Shown here in pieces: positions 1 through 9,825 of a DNA stretch of 64,000 nt. The stretch is taken from NCBI RefSeq assembly GCF_000764325.1, contig NZ_JMCG01000002.1, positions 682,001-746,000 on the forward strand. The letters are read 5' to 3'. The notes under the pieces were generated by a model. The model ran no database searches, was not told the origin of the DNA, and saw only the letters and a list, made by a program, of their open reading frames with translations. Source of the DNA: Vibrio navarrensis (GTDB lineage: Bacteria; Pseudomonadota; Gammaproteobacteria; Enterobacterales; Vibrionaceae). The translations under genes and the position numbers were made by a program. Position 1 is the first letter of the stretch. Every line of letters starts with the position of its first letter.

Positions 1-627
1 AAGTACGACTCCGCTCGTCGCTGTTCATTTTATTGGGGACAATGCGAACAGACTCCTGCTCCCTTTACTCAACAAGATTGGTTTGCCAGCTATCAACTGA
101 CGCTCAACGGCCACACAATCACGGTAAAAAGCCTACCAGGCGTATTTAGCCACGGCGAGTTTGATCTAGGCAGTAAACTGCTACTCGAAACCTTGCCGTC
201 ATTAAGCGGTAAAGTGCTGGATTTTGGCTGTGGCGCGGGAGTCCTTGGTGCATTCATGGCAAAAGCCAACCCTGAGATTAGCCTCGAAATGTGCGATATC
301 AATGCTTATGCCTTGGCATCAAGCCAAGCCACCTTGCAAGCCAATGGCTTGGAAGGTCGTGTGTTTGCTTCCGATATCTACTCTGATACCGCCAGTGATT
401 ACCGTTTCATCATCTCTAACCCACCATTTCACAGCGGTCTCGAAACAAATTATAACGCAGCCGAAACTTTGTTGGGTAAGGCACCACAATACCTTAATGC
501 CAATGGTGAACTGCTCATCGTTGCCAACAGCTTCCTGCGCTACCCTCCGATTATAGAGCAATCATTCGGTAATTGTGCGACGCTAAATAAGACCAGCAAG
601 TTCGCTATTTATCACGCACACAAATAA
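1..627 (+). CDS. rsmC: 16S rRNA (guanine-1207-N2)-methyltransferase RsmC, 3' part
   Basis: Cut by the window start: the frame is open from base 1 and ends at TAA 625-627, so only the C-terminal part (about 208 residues) is present. RsmC uses S-adenosylmethionine to methylate G1207 of 16S rRNA in the 30S subunit. The visible part contains the catalytic MTS domain: the SAM-binding glycine-rich motif [12 protein letters not shown] and the N2-guanine methyltransferase motif NPPFHSG, followed by ETNYNAAE typical of RsmC/RlmG enzymes. The missing N-terminal part would be the inactive duplicated methyltransferase domain. In V. cholerae I recall rsmC lying beside chiS, as here. No sign of damage in the visible part. 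Confidence 0.93.
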   Translation, partial: KYDSARRCSFYWGQCEQTPAPFTQQDWFASYQLTLNGHTITVKSLPGVFSHGEFDLGSKLLLETLPSLSGKVLDFGCGAGVLGAFMAKANPEISLEMCDINAYALASSQATLQANGLEGRVFASDIYSDTASDYRFIISNPPFHSGLETNYNAAETLLGKAPQYLNANGELLIVANSFLRYPPIIEQSFGNCATLNKTSKFAIYHAHK

Positions 628-879
628 GCAAATTGGTCACAATATCTGCAACCCCAGCATGAGGTTGTGACCGATTCATCTCGTCAGGGCGATTTTTTGC
701 GTTTCCATCCACGCTTTGTAGACAACTTACTTGTCAAAGTAAAAAAACTCGTTAATTTCGTTAAATTCAAAATGGGCTATTTTGTTGTATCAAGTACAGT
801 CAATTAACCATTTATCCGTTTCGCACTCATGACTCTCCAAGCTTGAGTCATCGTCTTTCAAGAGCCTTAACGAAATTGT
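628..879. other. Intergenic region rsmC-chiS
   Basis: 252 bases, AT-rich, without a convincing open frame or RNA gene. It should hold the chiS promoter, but I could not pick one pair of -35/-10 boxes with confidence. No clear intrinsic terminator for rsmC was seen. Confidence 0.4.
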
Positions 880-3800
880 ATGTTTAAGTTTTACCGGAAA
901 CAGAAATTCAAACGTCTGCAAAGTACCCTGATGACGGCCTTTTTGGTGTTGAGTCTGACACCATTAACCATCATTGCGATTTTCTTTTTGCAATCTCATA
1001 GCAAAGATCTGCAAGAGCAAAGCACTTCCCACCTCCTCTCGGTGCGCGATACCAAGCAACAACAGGTGATGGATTATTTTCAGGCACAAGAAACCGAAGT
1101 GATGGGTTTTGTCCGTTCAGAGTTAGCTTATGCCAGTGGTGGGCGTTTTTATGGCCTAGTCAACGCCTTTAAAAGCCTAGGTCTGGATATCGAGCAAGCG
1201 CGCGAAAACGCCCAGCAACGCTATATTCCGGGCTCGGGCGATCAGATCAAAACGTCAATCTTGCCTGAATCCAGCAGCTATGTCGGTAGTGAACGTTACC
1301 GACTGCTGCACAAGCGCTATCACTGGGCCTACTTAGAACTACTCAAACGCTCCGATTTTGACGACATCCTGCTCATCGATTTGGACGGCAACGTCACCTA
1401 CTCCATCTATAAATACGATAATTTTGGTACCAACCTGAAAACGGGGCCCTACAAAGACACTTTACTTGGAAGGAGCTTTCGCCAGCTTGCCAAAGACGTT
1501 ACGGAAAAGCGCAAAGACAACGAAGATTACACCCCTGTGCTGATTTCCGATTTTGCCGAGGAAGATGGCAAACAGGTCGCTTGGTTAGGCGCACCCATCA
1601 TTCAACAAGGCTACTTGCACAGTTATGCAATGTTCCGTTTACCGAACAATGGCTTAACTAAACTGGTTGCCGATGTAAACAAAGATGCAGTGATCCATAC
1701 CTTGCTCGTCGGTAGTGACCACTTACCTCGCACCATGAGTACCAAGCAGGACGACATTAGTCAAAGTGCAGAAGTGATCAACAAAGCATTGGCAGGCCTG
1801 ACCTCGGTTGGAACCTACATAAACGGTTTAGGCGAAGCGACCATTGCCGCATTTACACCGATTACCCTCAAAGGACAAACTTGGGCGCTCGTAGTTCAAT
1901 TGCCTGAAAGCGAAGCCTTTGCTCGCATCCAACAATTGGAGAAACTGTTTGTCATCGCCATGCTGATTGCCATCATTCTGGTGTTTATCTGCTCACATTA
2001 TCTGTCCAATTTCATTACCTCTCCGCTGCTTAAACTAACGTGGGCAGCAGAACGAGTCTCTGCTGGCGATCTTGACGAGAATATGATCAATACAGATCGC
2101 CGGGATGAAATCGGCCGCTTGGCAGTTAGCTTTGAACGTATGCAGCGCTCCATTCGCGACAAAATTCAGTTAATCAAAACGCAAAACCGGGAGTTAGAAA
2201 AAAGTCTGCAATTGATCCAAAAGCAAAACGATGAGCTGCAATTAGCCGATAAACTCAAAGATGAGTTCCTCGCGACCACCTCACACGAGTTGCGCACGCC
2301 ATTGCATGGCATGATTGGCATTGCCGAAACCTTAGTCTCCGGAGCCAATGGTCCGATTCCTGGCAACCAAAAATATCAGCTCGATATCATCATCAAAAGC
2401 GGCCAAAGGCTTGCAAACCTAGTCGACGACCTACTTGATTATCACAAAATGCGCTATGGCAGCTTGGACATTCATAAGTCGGCGGTCAGTTTGGCCAGTG
2501 CCACCCGTTTAGTGCTTGAGCTTTCCAGTCATCTGCTCGGCAATAAAACACTGCGAATCATCAATCAAGTTCCAAACGATCTCGCCCCCGTGTCCGCTGA
2601 TCCACAACGCTTGGAGCAAGTGTTGTACAACTTGATCGGCAACGCGATTAAATACACCAGCGAAGGCAAAATCGTCATCTCCGCCAACATAGTAGACGGC
2701 AAAGCAAGAATTCAAGTCGTGGACACTGGGCAGGGCATTCCAGCAGAACAACTGGAGCATATTTTTGAACCGTTAATTCAAGCGGGTCAGGATGCAGGTC
2801 GTTATCGGCAAGGGGCGGGTCTTGGCCTCTCGATTAGCCGTCAGTTAATTGAACTGATGGGCGGCTCTCTGTATGTCAGCAGCCAGCCAATGGTGGGTAC
2901 AACCTTTAGTTTTACTTTACCTTTGGCCAGTGATGAGGAGATCAATGCCACAGCGAAGATGGCGCAATACCATCACTTCCAAGCGCCTGACAGCAATGAA
3001 TTGCTCTCTCTCGACCAATCATCACTTCCAGAAAATCCGCAGGGTGCATTGTTGGTGGTGGCTGACGATGAGCCTGTGAATCTACGTGTACTGGAAAGTT
3101 TCCTGCGCATTGAAGGTTATCGTGTCAAAACCGCTTCTGATGGCCCGGAAACACTCGCATTGATCAAGCAAGAGAAACCGGCGTTGTTGCTACTCGATAT
3201 CATGATGCCGGGCATGAGTGGTTATCAGGTTTGCCACCAACTACGTCAAGAGTTCGATCTGGCGGAACTGCCCATCATCATGCTGACCGCACTCAATCAA
3301 AGCGAAGATCGCGTGCGCGGCTTTGAAGCGGGTGCCAACGACTACTTATCAAAACCGTTTAATAAGCAAGAGCTTGCTGCTCGCATCAAGGCGCATCTGA
3401 TGGCGAGCAAAGCTGAAGAGCGACGCTTGGAAAACAGCCGCTTAGAAGCCGAGTTAAAACAGAGAGCGATGGTCGAGGCGAGTTTACTCGAGACGCAAGG
3501 ACGACTACTGGAGCAACTGGAATCGGCCCCTGAAGCCATCATCTGTATTCGGGAAGACAAGCGCATTCGTTTTGCCAACGAAGCCGCTTGTAAGCTGTTT
3601 AAACGTAATTTAGAACAGCTCAAACGATCAAATGCAGAAGAGTTAATCGCACCTAAGTACCTAACCGTCAAACAGCCACACTATTGCGGCCACATTGATA
3701 TTTACGTCGAAGACGTAAGACAGCACATTGAAACCGACATTCTCAAATTGCCGGCAGAGTCAGGCTTAGATGCCATGTTTATCTTTAACGTCGGTGGCGG

Positions 3801-4269
3801 CGCAACCGCGTCGCGCATTCACAACTTAGAAACCGCCGTTGAGGTGCTCTCAAGCTATGCCTTTGATGGCGATAAAGAGAAACTGCAGAGCCTGAAAGAG
3901 CTCGGTGGCGAGTTTACGCGATTAGCTGACAAAGCCTTGGGGAGCAACCAAAACAAGCAAGAGATAATGCGAGAGGTTTTGGTCGATGTGATGACCCATG
4001 CCTTAGACTACTGGGAGTCGGTCACAGGTGAGAACAAGTTTGCCTTTGCCGAGAAAAGCGGCTTGTGGCGCGTCTATCTCGACCGAAGTACGCTGCAAAC
4101 CCGCACTCTCGACAAATACATGCGCATTGAGACACTGCCAAGAACGCCTCGCTGGCGCACAGTACTTAGTTCTATTGAGTTTATTCTCGCGCATTGTAAA
4201 GAGCAAAGCCCAGAGCGTAGCTATATCGAAATGCAGCGCGATAAGCTGCAACGTCTACTCACCAGCTAA
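880..4269 (+). CDS. chiS: ChiS, hybrid sensor kinase controlling chitin utilisation
   Basis: 1129 residues. Order: short cytoplasmic N-terminus, membrane segment about 15-37, periplasmic sensor region to about 350, second membrane segment about 352-370, HAMP, HisKA with the phospho-acceptor in SHELRTPLHG (His469, the same number as I recall for V. cholerae ChiS), HATPase with DTGQGIP and GAGLGLSIS, receiver about 724-845 with acceptor Asp about 773 in LLLLDIMMPG, a PAS-like stretch near 880, and a C-terminal domain to 1129. In V. cholerae ChiS is held off by the periplasmic chitin-oligosaccharide binding protein (next gene here). The C-terminal part is a noncanonical DNA-binding domain acting directly at the chb promoter; it has no recognisable helix-turn-helix here either. 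Identity rests on architecture plus position directly upstream of the operon it controls. Confidence 0.93.
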   Translation: MFKFYRKQKFKRLQSTLMTAFLVLSLTPLTIIAIFFLQSHSKDLQEQSTSHLLSVRDTKQQQVMDYFQAQETEVMGFVRSELAYASGGRFYGLVNAFKSLGLDIEQARENAQQRYIPGSGDQIKTSILPESSSYVGSERYRLLHKRYHWAYLELLKRSDFDDILLIDLDGNVTYSIYKYDNFGTNLKTGPYKDTLLGRSFRQLAKDVTEKRKDNEDYTPVLISDFAEEDGKQVAWLGAPIIQQGYLHSYAMFRLPNNGLTKLVADVNKDAVIHTLLVGSDHLPRTMSTKQDDISQSAEVINKALAGLTSVGTYINGLGEATIAAFTPITLKGQTWALVVQLPESEAFARIQQLEKLFVIAMLIAIILVFICSHYLSNFITSPLLKLTWAAERVSAGDLDENMINTDRRDEIGRLAVSFERMQRSIRDKIQLIKTQNRELEKSLQLIQKQNDELQLADKLKDEFLATTSHELRTPLHGMIGIAETLVSGANGPIPGNQKYQLDIIIKSGQRLANLVDDLLDYHKMRYGSLDIHKSAVSLASATRLVLELSSHLLGNKTLRIINQVPNDLAPVSADPQRLEQVLYNLIGNAIKYTSEGKIVISANIVDGKARIQVVDTGQGIPAEQLEHIFEPLIQAGQDAGRYRQGAGLGLSISRQLIELMGGSLYVSSQPMVGTTFSFTLPLASDEEINATAKMAQYHHFQAPDSNELLSLDQSSLPENPQGALLVVADDEPVNLRVLESFLRIEGYRVKTASDGPETLALIKQEKPALLLLDIMMPGMSGYQVCHQLRQEFDLAELPIIMLTALNQSEDRVRGFEAGANDYLSKPFNKQELAARIKAHLMASKAEERRLENSRLEAELKQRAMVEASLLETQGRLLEQLESAPEAIICIREDKRIRFANEAACKLFKRNLEQLKRSNAEELIAPKYLTVKQPHYCGHIDIYVEDVRQHIETDILKLPAESGLDAMFIFNVGGGATASRIHNLETAVEVLSSYAFDGDKEKLQSLKELGGEFTRLADKALGSNQNKQEIMREVLVDVMTHALDYWESVTGENKFAFAEKSGLWRVYLDRSTLQTRTLDKYMRIETLPRTPRWRTVLSSIEFILAHCKEQSPERSYIEMQRDKLQRLLTS

Positions 4270-4285
4270 TGATAAAGACTAAACC

Positions 4286-4317
4286 AAAAAGCCCAAAATG
4301 CGTTTTGGGCTTTTTTT
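4286..4317 (+). terminator. Rho-independent terminator after chiS
   Basis: Perfect 8-bp stem GCCCAAAA/TTTTGGGC with a TGCG loop and seven T, starting about 20 bases after the chiS stop. It separates chiS from the operon behind it. Confidence 0.9.
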
Positions 4318-4319
4318 AT

Positions 4320-4945
4320 ATCGCTTGATATTGAGCACAATCACCACGCTATCGGCCATTTTCTCTATCGGCCAAACGAGTTAATTTGACTCGAAAACTC
4401 ACATCAAAACGCTTAATTTACGTAAAGAATTAATGGCGTTGTCATCGCTGAGTAGCCTAGATTATCAACGTAAGAATACCTTTCCCACTGACTCATTATG
4501 GACTTTTAAAGCAGTTTGCGAGTTCAATCACAACAGAACGGCAGATTAAATTTTGTCTGGTTAATTAACTCATTTTTCAGATGTGAGCAAGATCTACAAT
4601 ATTAACAATAAACTTAAGAGGCAATAAATACGAAGCCAATGCGGTTAGTAGATACTAACAAATGGTAATCAAATGCCTTAGGGATGCGACGCACATCAAT
4701 GTGCAAAATTTCAGCAAAAACAACTCAACCTGGATAAAAATGACGTTTATGACGGAGTTGCTGGCCATTTTAACGTTTTTAACGGGAAACGAGTTTGATT
4801 ATTTACTTGGTAAGGTGTTTTCTTACTCCTGCCTAAGGCCTACAGGCCACTTTGATCAAACCGTCAGAGGTAGGTCTTGGAGAGTGTTTATCAATTGATG
4901 ACATTCCAAACAATGTGAAATGAAAGCGAATAGTAAGGAACAGCT
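4320..4945 (+). promoter_or_regulatory. Long regulatory region of the chitin-oligosaccharide (chb) operon
   Basis: About 626 bases between the chiS terminator and the binding-protein start. A 78-codon open frame at 4662-4898 has no ribosome binding site or recognisable protein character, so I treat the stretch as control DNA. It is AT-rich and contains a CRP-like site (4580-4600), a GTAAG/CTTAC hairpin (4810-4826) and a GGCC-TACA-GGCC inverted repeat (about 4838-4848). In V. cholerae ChiS and SlmA are known to bind upstream of this operon; I could not place their sites by eye. The length suggests a distant promoter or a long leader. Confidence 0.6.
4580..4600 (+). promoter_or_regulatory. Candidate CRP site upstream of the chb operon
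   Basis: TGTGA at 4582-4586, six bases (GCAAGA), then TCTACA at 4593-4598. This matches TGTGA-N6-TCACA with a perfect left half and a one-base-off right half in an AT-rich setting. Catabolite control of chitin genes would make sense, but the call is by eye only. Confidence 0.4.
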
Positions 4946-6619
4946 ATGCTTGCCAATATAAAAAAAACGGCTCTAGCGACTGCAGTTATCGCCGCAGCAG
5001 CGACCAGCATTTCCGCACCAGCGGCAGCTCGTAGTGAGCTAACTATCGTACCTGATTTCTACCCTACCATGGTACGTAACTTTAACCCGTATCTAGCGAC
5101 TAACCTTCGCACGACAACGGATTTCATCTATGAACCACTTGTTATCTTTAATGAAATGCATGGCAATACCCCTGTGATGCGTCTCGCTGAAGATTTCCGC
5201 ATGTCTGACGACCTGATGAGCGTGACTTTTGACATCCGTAAAGGTGTAAAATGGTCTGATGGTCAGAAGTTTACTGCAGATGACGTCGTGTTCTCTTACG
5301 GCCTACTGAAAGCAAAACCTGAGCTTGACCAACGCGGCATCAACAAATGGGTAACCAGTGTTGAGAAACTGAACGAATACCAAGTTCGTTTCCGCCTAAG
5401 CGAAGCAAACTCTAACGTCCCTTACGAAATTTCATTGGTTCCTATCGTTGCTGAGCACGTGTGGAAAGACGTAAAAGATCCAACCACGTTCACCAACGAA
5501 AATCCTGTTGGTACTGGTCCATTTACTGAAATCGACACTTTTACTCCACAACTTTACATTCAGTGTCGTAACCCAAATTACTGGGATAAAGCAAACTTGG
5601 ACGTAGACTGTCTACGCGTACCTCAAATCGCCAACAATGACCAACTGCTAGGTAAGATTGTTAACTCTGAGCTAGATTGGACTTCTTCGTTCATTCCAGA
5701 CATTGACCGTACTTACGCAGCAGCGAGCCCTAACCACCAGTACTGGTATCCACCATCAGGTACTCAAGCGTTTGTGGTGAACTTCAAAAACCCAGATCCA
5801 GCGAAGAAAGAAGCGCTGACCAATGTTGACTTCCGTCGTGCATTCTCTATGGCACTTGACCGTCAAACTATCATTGACATCGCGTTCTACGGCGGCGGTA
5901 CAGTGAACGACTTCGCATCTGGCCTTGGCTACGCTTTCGAAGCTTGGTCTGATGAAAAAGTGCACAACAAGTACAAAGGCTACAACACCTACAACGTGGA
6001 AGGTGCGAAGAAGTTACTGGCTAAAGCAGGCTTCAAAGATGTCAATGGCGACGGCTTCGTCGACACCCCATCAGGCAAATCTTTCGAACTGCTGATCCAA
6101 TCGCCAAATGGCTGGACTGACTTCAACAACACTGTGCAACTTGCGGTTGAACAGCTCGCTGAAGTAGGCATCAAAGCGAAAGCACGTACCCCTGAGTTTG
6201 CGGTATACAACCAAGCAATGCTAGAAGGCACTTACGACGTTGCATACACCAACTACTTCCACGGTGCGGATCCACACTTGTATTGGAACAGTGCATATAA
6301 CTCAGCACTGCAGAAAGGTGAAGGCATGCCTCGCTTCGCGATGCACTTCTACAAAAATGACAAACTGGACAACCTACTCGACAGCTTCTACAAAACGGCT
6401 GACAAGAAAGAGCAAATCGCTATCGCTCATGGTATCCAGCAAATCATCGCTGCAGATCAGGTCACCATACCTGTAATGTCTGGTGCTTACATGTACCAAT
6501 ACAACACCAAGCGCTTTACTGGCTGGTGGAACGAAGAAAATCCTAAGGGCCGTCCAAACATTTGGGCTGGCATCCCTGAGCGTCTACTGCACGTACTGGA
6601 TCTAAAACCAGTTAACTAA
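4946..6619 (+). CDS. cbp: Periplasmic chitin-oligosaccharide binding protein (CBP)
   Basis: 557 residues. ATG 4946 has the ribosome binding site AAGGA at 4935-4939. N-terminal signal peptide (two Lys, Ala-rich core, cleavage near APAAA). The rest is a family 5 (oligopeptide/dipeptide type) solute-binding fold, with the lineage motif KWSDGQKFTADDVVFSY near residue 100. In Vibrio this protein binds (GlcNAc)n in the periplasm, delivers it to the ABC transporter encoded next, and holds ChiS inactive when no chitin oligosaccharide is bound. First gene of the operon, followed by a strong hairpin that may raise its mRNA level over the permease genes. Confidence 0.92.
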   Translation: MLANIKKTALATAVIAAAATSISAPAAARSELTIVPDFYPTMVRNFNPYLATNLRTTTDFIYEPLVIFNEMHGNTPVMRLAEDFRMSDDLMSVTFDIRKGVKWSDGQKFTADDVVFSYGLLKAKPELDQRGINKWVTSVEKLNEYQVRFRLSEANSNVPYEISLVPIVAEHVWKDVKDPTTFTNENPVGTGPFTEIDTFTPQLYIQCRNPNYWDKANLDVDCLRVPQIANNDQLLGKIVNSELDWTSSFIPDIDRTYAAASPNHQYWYPPSGTQAFVVNFKNPDPAKKEALTNVDFRRAFSMALDRQTIIDIAFYGGGTVNDFASGLGYAFEAWSDEKVHNKYKGYNTYNVEGAKKLLAKAGFKDVNGDGFVDTPSGKSFELLIQSPNGWTDFNNTVQLAVEQLAEVGIKAKARTPEFAVYNQAMLEGTYDVAYTNYFHGADPHLYWNSAYNSALQKGEGMPRFAMHFYKNDKLDNLLDSFYKTADKKEQIAIAHGIQQIIAADQVTIPVMSGAYMYQYNTKRFTGWWNEENPKGRPNIWAGIPERLLHVLDLKPVN

Positions 6620-6636
6620 GTAGAAGTTCATCTCCC

Positions 6637-6659
6637 GCGGCGCACATCCCGTGCGCCGC
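6637..6659 (+). other. Stable intercistronic hairpin after cbp
   Basis: Perfect 9-bp GC-rich stem GCGGCGCAC/GTGCGCCGC with a 5-base loop and no T-run, 17 bases after the cbp stop and 126 before the permease start. Likely a 3'-end stabiliser or partial attenuator, as seen between malE and malF in enteric bacteria, allowing more binding protein than permease. Confidence 0.65.
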
Positions 6660-6785
6660 TATAAATCCCTTTCAAAGCGAGTTTGTTTATGGCGCCAGTC
6701 GTCAGGGGATTTTTCGCTCTGAATTCGGTCATGAGCGACCTGAAACCAGAAACAGGGAAAACGCTGGGTGAGTAAGGTGTAAGTT

Positions 6786-7772
6786 ATGGGTTATTTTTTA
6801 AGACGTTTGTCATTTTATTTAGTCGCTCTCTTAGTTGCGGCGACATTAAACTTTATTATTCCGAGGGCGATGCCGGGCGATCCGGTCACCATGATGTTTG
6901 CACACGCAACAACGCAAGTAACACCAGAGCGTATTGCGGCTATGCAGAAGTTGCTTGGCTTCGTCGACGGTCCTTTGTATGTCCAGTATTTGACCTACCT
7001 CAAGAGTATTGTGAGTTGGGAACTGGGTACGTCAATCAAGTTCTATCCACTCAGCGTCAACGAACTGTTAGGCAGCGCTTTTGGCTGGTCACTGTTCTTA
7101 GCGGGCAGTGCAGTTATTCTCTCTTTCTCGATTGGTTCTATCTTAGGGATCTTCGCTGCTTGGCGTCGTGGTAGTAAATACGATGCGTTCATTACGCCGG
7201 GGATGCTGATTATCCAAGCGGTTCCGCAAGTCGTTATTGCCATGCTCGCTCTGTTTACGTTTGCTATCGGCCTAGGCTGGTTCCCAACCGGTTATGCCTA
7301 CACGCCGGGCACGATTCCAGATTGGACAAGCTGGGCTTATTACAAAGACGTGGCTTATCACGCCATCCTGCCTCTACTGTGTGCCTCTATCGTGCAAATT
7401 GGTGGCTTCTTGGTGAACATGCGTAACAACATGATCAACCTGCTAGCAGAAGACTACATCACCATGGCCAAAGGCAAAGGCTTGAGCGAAAACCGCGTGG
7501 TGTTCAACTATGCAGCGCGTAACGCGCTACTGCCCAGTGTCACGGCGCTTTCCATGTCACTCGGTATGGCGATCGGTGGTCAGCTTATCGTTGAAATCAT
7601 CTTCAACTACCCGGGATTAGGTAAGGTTCTGCTTGATGCAATCAACGCGCGTGACTACCAAGTTCTACAAGGTCAACTACTTATCATGACGCTGTTTATG
7701 CTGTCGTTTAACCTGATTGCCGACATGCTGTATGTCGTGCTCGATCCTCGCCTACGCAAGGGAGGTAAATAA
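6786..7772 (+). CDS. Chitin-oligosaccharide ABC transporter permease 1 (DppB-like)
   Basis: 328 residues. Integral inner-membrane protein with about six hydrophobic segments, an N-terminal DppB-type start (GYFLRRL) and the EAA loop around residues 225-245 (AKGKGLSENRV...ARNALLP), the contact site for the ATPase subunits. With the next permease it forms the channel for (GlcNAc)n. It corresponds by position to VC0619 of V. cholerae. The stop is two bases before the next start, so the two permeases are translationally coupled. ATG start with AAGG upstream. Confidence 0.9.
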   Translation: MGYFLRRLSFYLVALLVAATLNFIIPRAMPGDPVTMMFAHATTQVTPERIAAMQKLLGFVDGPLYVQYLTYLKSIVSWELGTSIKFYPLSVNELLGSAFGWSLFLAGSAVILSFSIGSILGIFAAWRRGSKYDAFITPGMLIIQAVPQVVIAMLALFTFAIGLGWFPTGYAYTPGTIPDWTSWAYYKDVAYHAILPLLCASIVQIGGFLVNMRNNMINLLAEDYITMAKGKGLSENRVVFNYAARNALLPSVTALSMSLGMAIGGQLIVEIIFNYPGLGKVLLDAINARDYQVLQGQLLIMTLFMLSFNLIADMLYVVLDPRLRKGGK

Positions 7773-7774
7773 TC

Positions 7775-8800
7775 ATGAACAATCTATTTAAGCTTATTCT
7801 AGGTAACTCAGTTGCACGTATTGGTCTGGTGATTGTTAGCCTGTTTATTTTCATGGCAGTGGGCGCACCACTTATCACTAAACATGCGCCAGATAAGAGA
7901 ACAGGTAACCCACACGAATACCCAAGTTTTGTCGTGACCTCCGCGAAAGCCAATCCTGATGGTTGGATTGCCAAAAACCTCGCCGATGATCGCCGTACGC
8001 TGCAACTGTCTAAAAAGGCTGATCATGCGCTAGGCACGTCGCGTATGGGCCGTGATATCTGGTCTCAACTGGCTTACGGTGCTCGCGTGTCACTCGCTGT
8101 TGGCTTTGGCGCAGGTATTACCGTCTGTTTCTTGGCGACTGTTATCGGCATTTCGGCGGGTTACTTTGGTGGTCGTATCGACGATATTCTCACCGCGGCG
8201 ATGAACATCATGTTGGTGATACCGCAATATCCGCTGCTGTTTGTTTTAGCCGCCTTTATTGGCGAAGCAGGGCCGGTAACCATCGCGATTATTATCGGTT
8301 GTACCTCCTGGGCGTGGGGCGCGCGGGTCGTTCGCTCACAAACACTTGCGCTGCGTGAAAAAGAGTTTGTCAAAGCCGCTGAAGTGCTGGGTGAGTCCTC
8401 ATGGCGCATCATCTTCGTTGAGATTCTGCCCAACCTGATTCCTATTGTCGGCGCAAGCTTTATCGGTTCAGTTATGTACGCCATTACCATGGAATCCATC
8501 ATATCCTTCCTTGGCCTTGGCGATCCCAACACCATCAGTTGGGGCATCATGCTGTACAACGTACAAACCTCTTCTTCGATGCTCATCGGCGCTTGGTGGG
8601 AACTACTGGCTCCATGTATCGCACTGACCTTGTTGGTCACTGGTTTGGCGCTGCTTAACTTCGCAGTCGATGAAATTGCCAACCCACAACTTCGCTCTCA
8701 TAAAGGTATGAAACGCTGGAAAAAACTGGCAGAGCAAGACAAGAAAGAACGTGCTCCAGCGATTGAACCACAAAATGTACTTTGCAGCGGAGATAAATAA
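7775..8800 (+). CDS. Chitin-oligosaccharide ABC transporter permease 2 (DppC-like)
   Basis: 341 residues. N-terminal membrane anchor, a periplasmic stretch of about 80 residues, then about five membrane segments with an EAA loop near residue 205 (EVLGESSWRIIFVEILPN). Family: binding-protein-dependent transport permease, DppC type. Partner of the preceding permease; corresponds by position to VC0618. ATG 7775 follows GGAGG by nine bases. The charged C-terminal tail (about residues 310-341) is cytoplasmic. The stop is two bases from the next start. Confidence 0.9.
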   Translation: MNNLFKLILGNSVARIGLVIVSLFIFMAVGAPLITKHAPDKRTGNPHEYPSFVVTSAKANPDGWIAKNLADDRRTLQLSKKADHALGTSRMGRDIWSQLAYGARVSLAVGFGAGITVCFLATVIGISAGYFGGRIDDILTAAMNIMLVIPQYPLLFVLAAFIGEAGPVTIAIIIGCTSWAWGARVVRSQTLALREKEFVKAAEVLGESSWRIIFVEILPNLIPIVGASFIGSVMYAITMESIISFLGLGDPNTISWGIMLYNVQTSSSMLIGAWWELLAPCIALTLLVTGLALLNFAVDEIANPQLRSHKGMKRWKKLAEQDKKERAPAIEPQNVLCSGDK

Positions 8801-8802
8801 CT

Positions 8803-9786
8803 ATGACAACGCCACTTATTTCAATCCGCAATCTATGCGTTGACTACATCACCGATGCGGGCGATGTCCGTGCCTGTAACAATGTCAGCTTCGACATTGC
8901 CCCCGGTGAAGTGTTTGGTCTTGCTGGAGAATCTGGCTGTGGTAAATCAACCGTCGCTTTCTCTTTGATGCGCCTGCACAAGCCGCCCGCGTTTATTACT
9001 GGCGGAGAAGTGATTTTCAACGGTGAAGATATTCTCCAATACAGTGACGATCGCATGCAGGCGTTTCGCTGGAGCCAAATGTCCATGGTATTCCAAAGCG
9101 CGATGAACGCGCTTAACCCTGTATTGACCATGGAAGATCAGTTCTGCGATGTGATCATGCGCCACACCAATATGACACGTGAGCAAGCTAAACGCCGCGC
9201 CGAAGGGCTGCTAGAGATCGTTGACATTCACGCCAGCCGTCTCAGCGATTATCCGCACCAGTTCTCTGGCGGTATGCGCCAGCGCCTAGTGATTGCCATT
9301 GCTCTCGCGCTCAATCCGAAAATGATCATCATGGATGAACCAACCACCGCCCTCGATGTGGTGGTACAGCGCGAAATCTTGCAAAAGATCTATGCGCTGA
9401 AAGAAGAGTTTGGTTTTTCAATCCTCTTCATCACCCATGACTTGTCGTTGATGGTCGAGTTTTCCGATCGCATCGGCATCATGTACTCCGGTGAGCTGAT
9501 TGAGGTTGCGCCAGCGAAACAAATTCTGGAATCCCCTTTCCACCCTTATACCAAAGGGTTGGGTAGTTCATTCCCACCGCTGACAGGACCAAAAACCAAA
9601 CTGACCGGCATACCTGGTAACCCGTTGAACCTGCTGGATGTTCCACAAGGTTGCCGTTTCCAAGCCCGTTGCAGTCGTGTTCACGACACTTGTACCAAGG
9701 TCGCCACCAGCTTACGACAAATCGAGCCAGGCCGTTTTTCCAACTGCCACCTGTATGGCGAGCCGATTGCTCAGCACAAGCTGTAA
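8803..9786 (+). CDS. Chitin-oligosaccharide ABC transporter ATPase 1 (DppD-like)
   Basis: 327 residues. Walker A GESGCGKS near residue 45, signature [12 protein letters not shown] near 158, Walker [12 protein letters not shown] near 178, H-loop THDLSLM, and the C-terminal oligopeptide/dipeptide ATPase domain with the Cys-rich GCRFQARC motif. One of two ATPases that power (GlcNAc)n import at the inner membrane. Corresponds by position to VC0617. The start ATG lies two bases after the permease stop. Confidence 0.9.
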   Translation: MTTPLISIRNLCVDYITDAGDVRACNNVSFDIAPGEVFGLAGESGCGKSTVAFSLMRLHKPPAFITGGEVIFNGEDILQYSDDRMQAFRWSQMSMVFQSAMNALNPVLTMEDQFCDVIMRHTNMTREQAKRRAEGLLEIVDIHASRLSDYPHQFSGGMRQRLVIAIALALNPKMIIMDEPTTALDVVVQREILQKIYALKEEFGFSILFITHDLSLMVEFSDRIGIMYSGELIEVAPAKQILESPFHPYTKGLGSSFPPLTGPKTKLTGIPGNPLNLLDVPQGCRFQARCSRVHDTCTKVATSLRQIEPGRFSNCHLYGEPIAQHKL

Positions 9787-9825
9787 AGACCACGAGACAA
9801 GCTGTTAAGGATACTGGAGACAATT

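Noticed and set aside
4662..4898. 78-codon open frame in the chb control region
   Set aside because: No ribosome binding site, no recognisable motif, low-complexity AT-rich composition; more likely control DNA.
8161..8682. 173-codon minus-strand frame inside the second permease gene
   Set aside because: Shadow of a clear membrane protein gene; no start signal and no protein-like domains.
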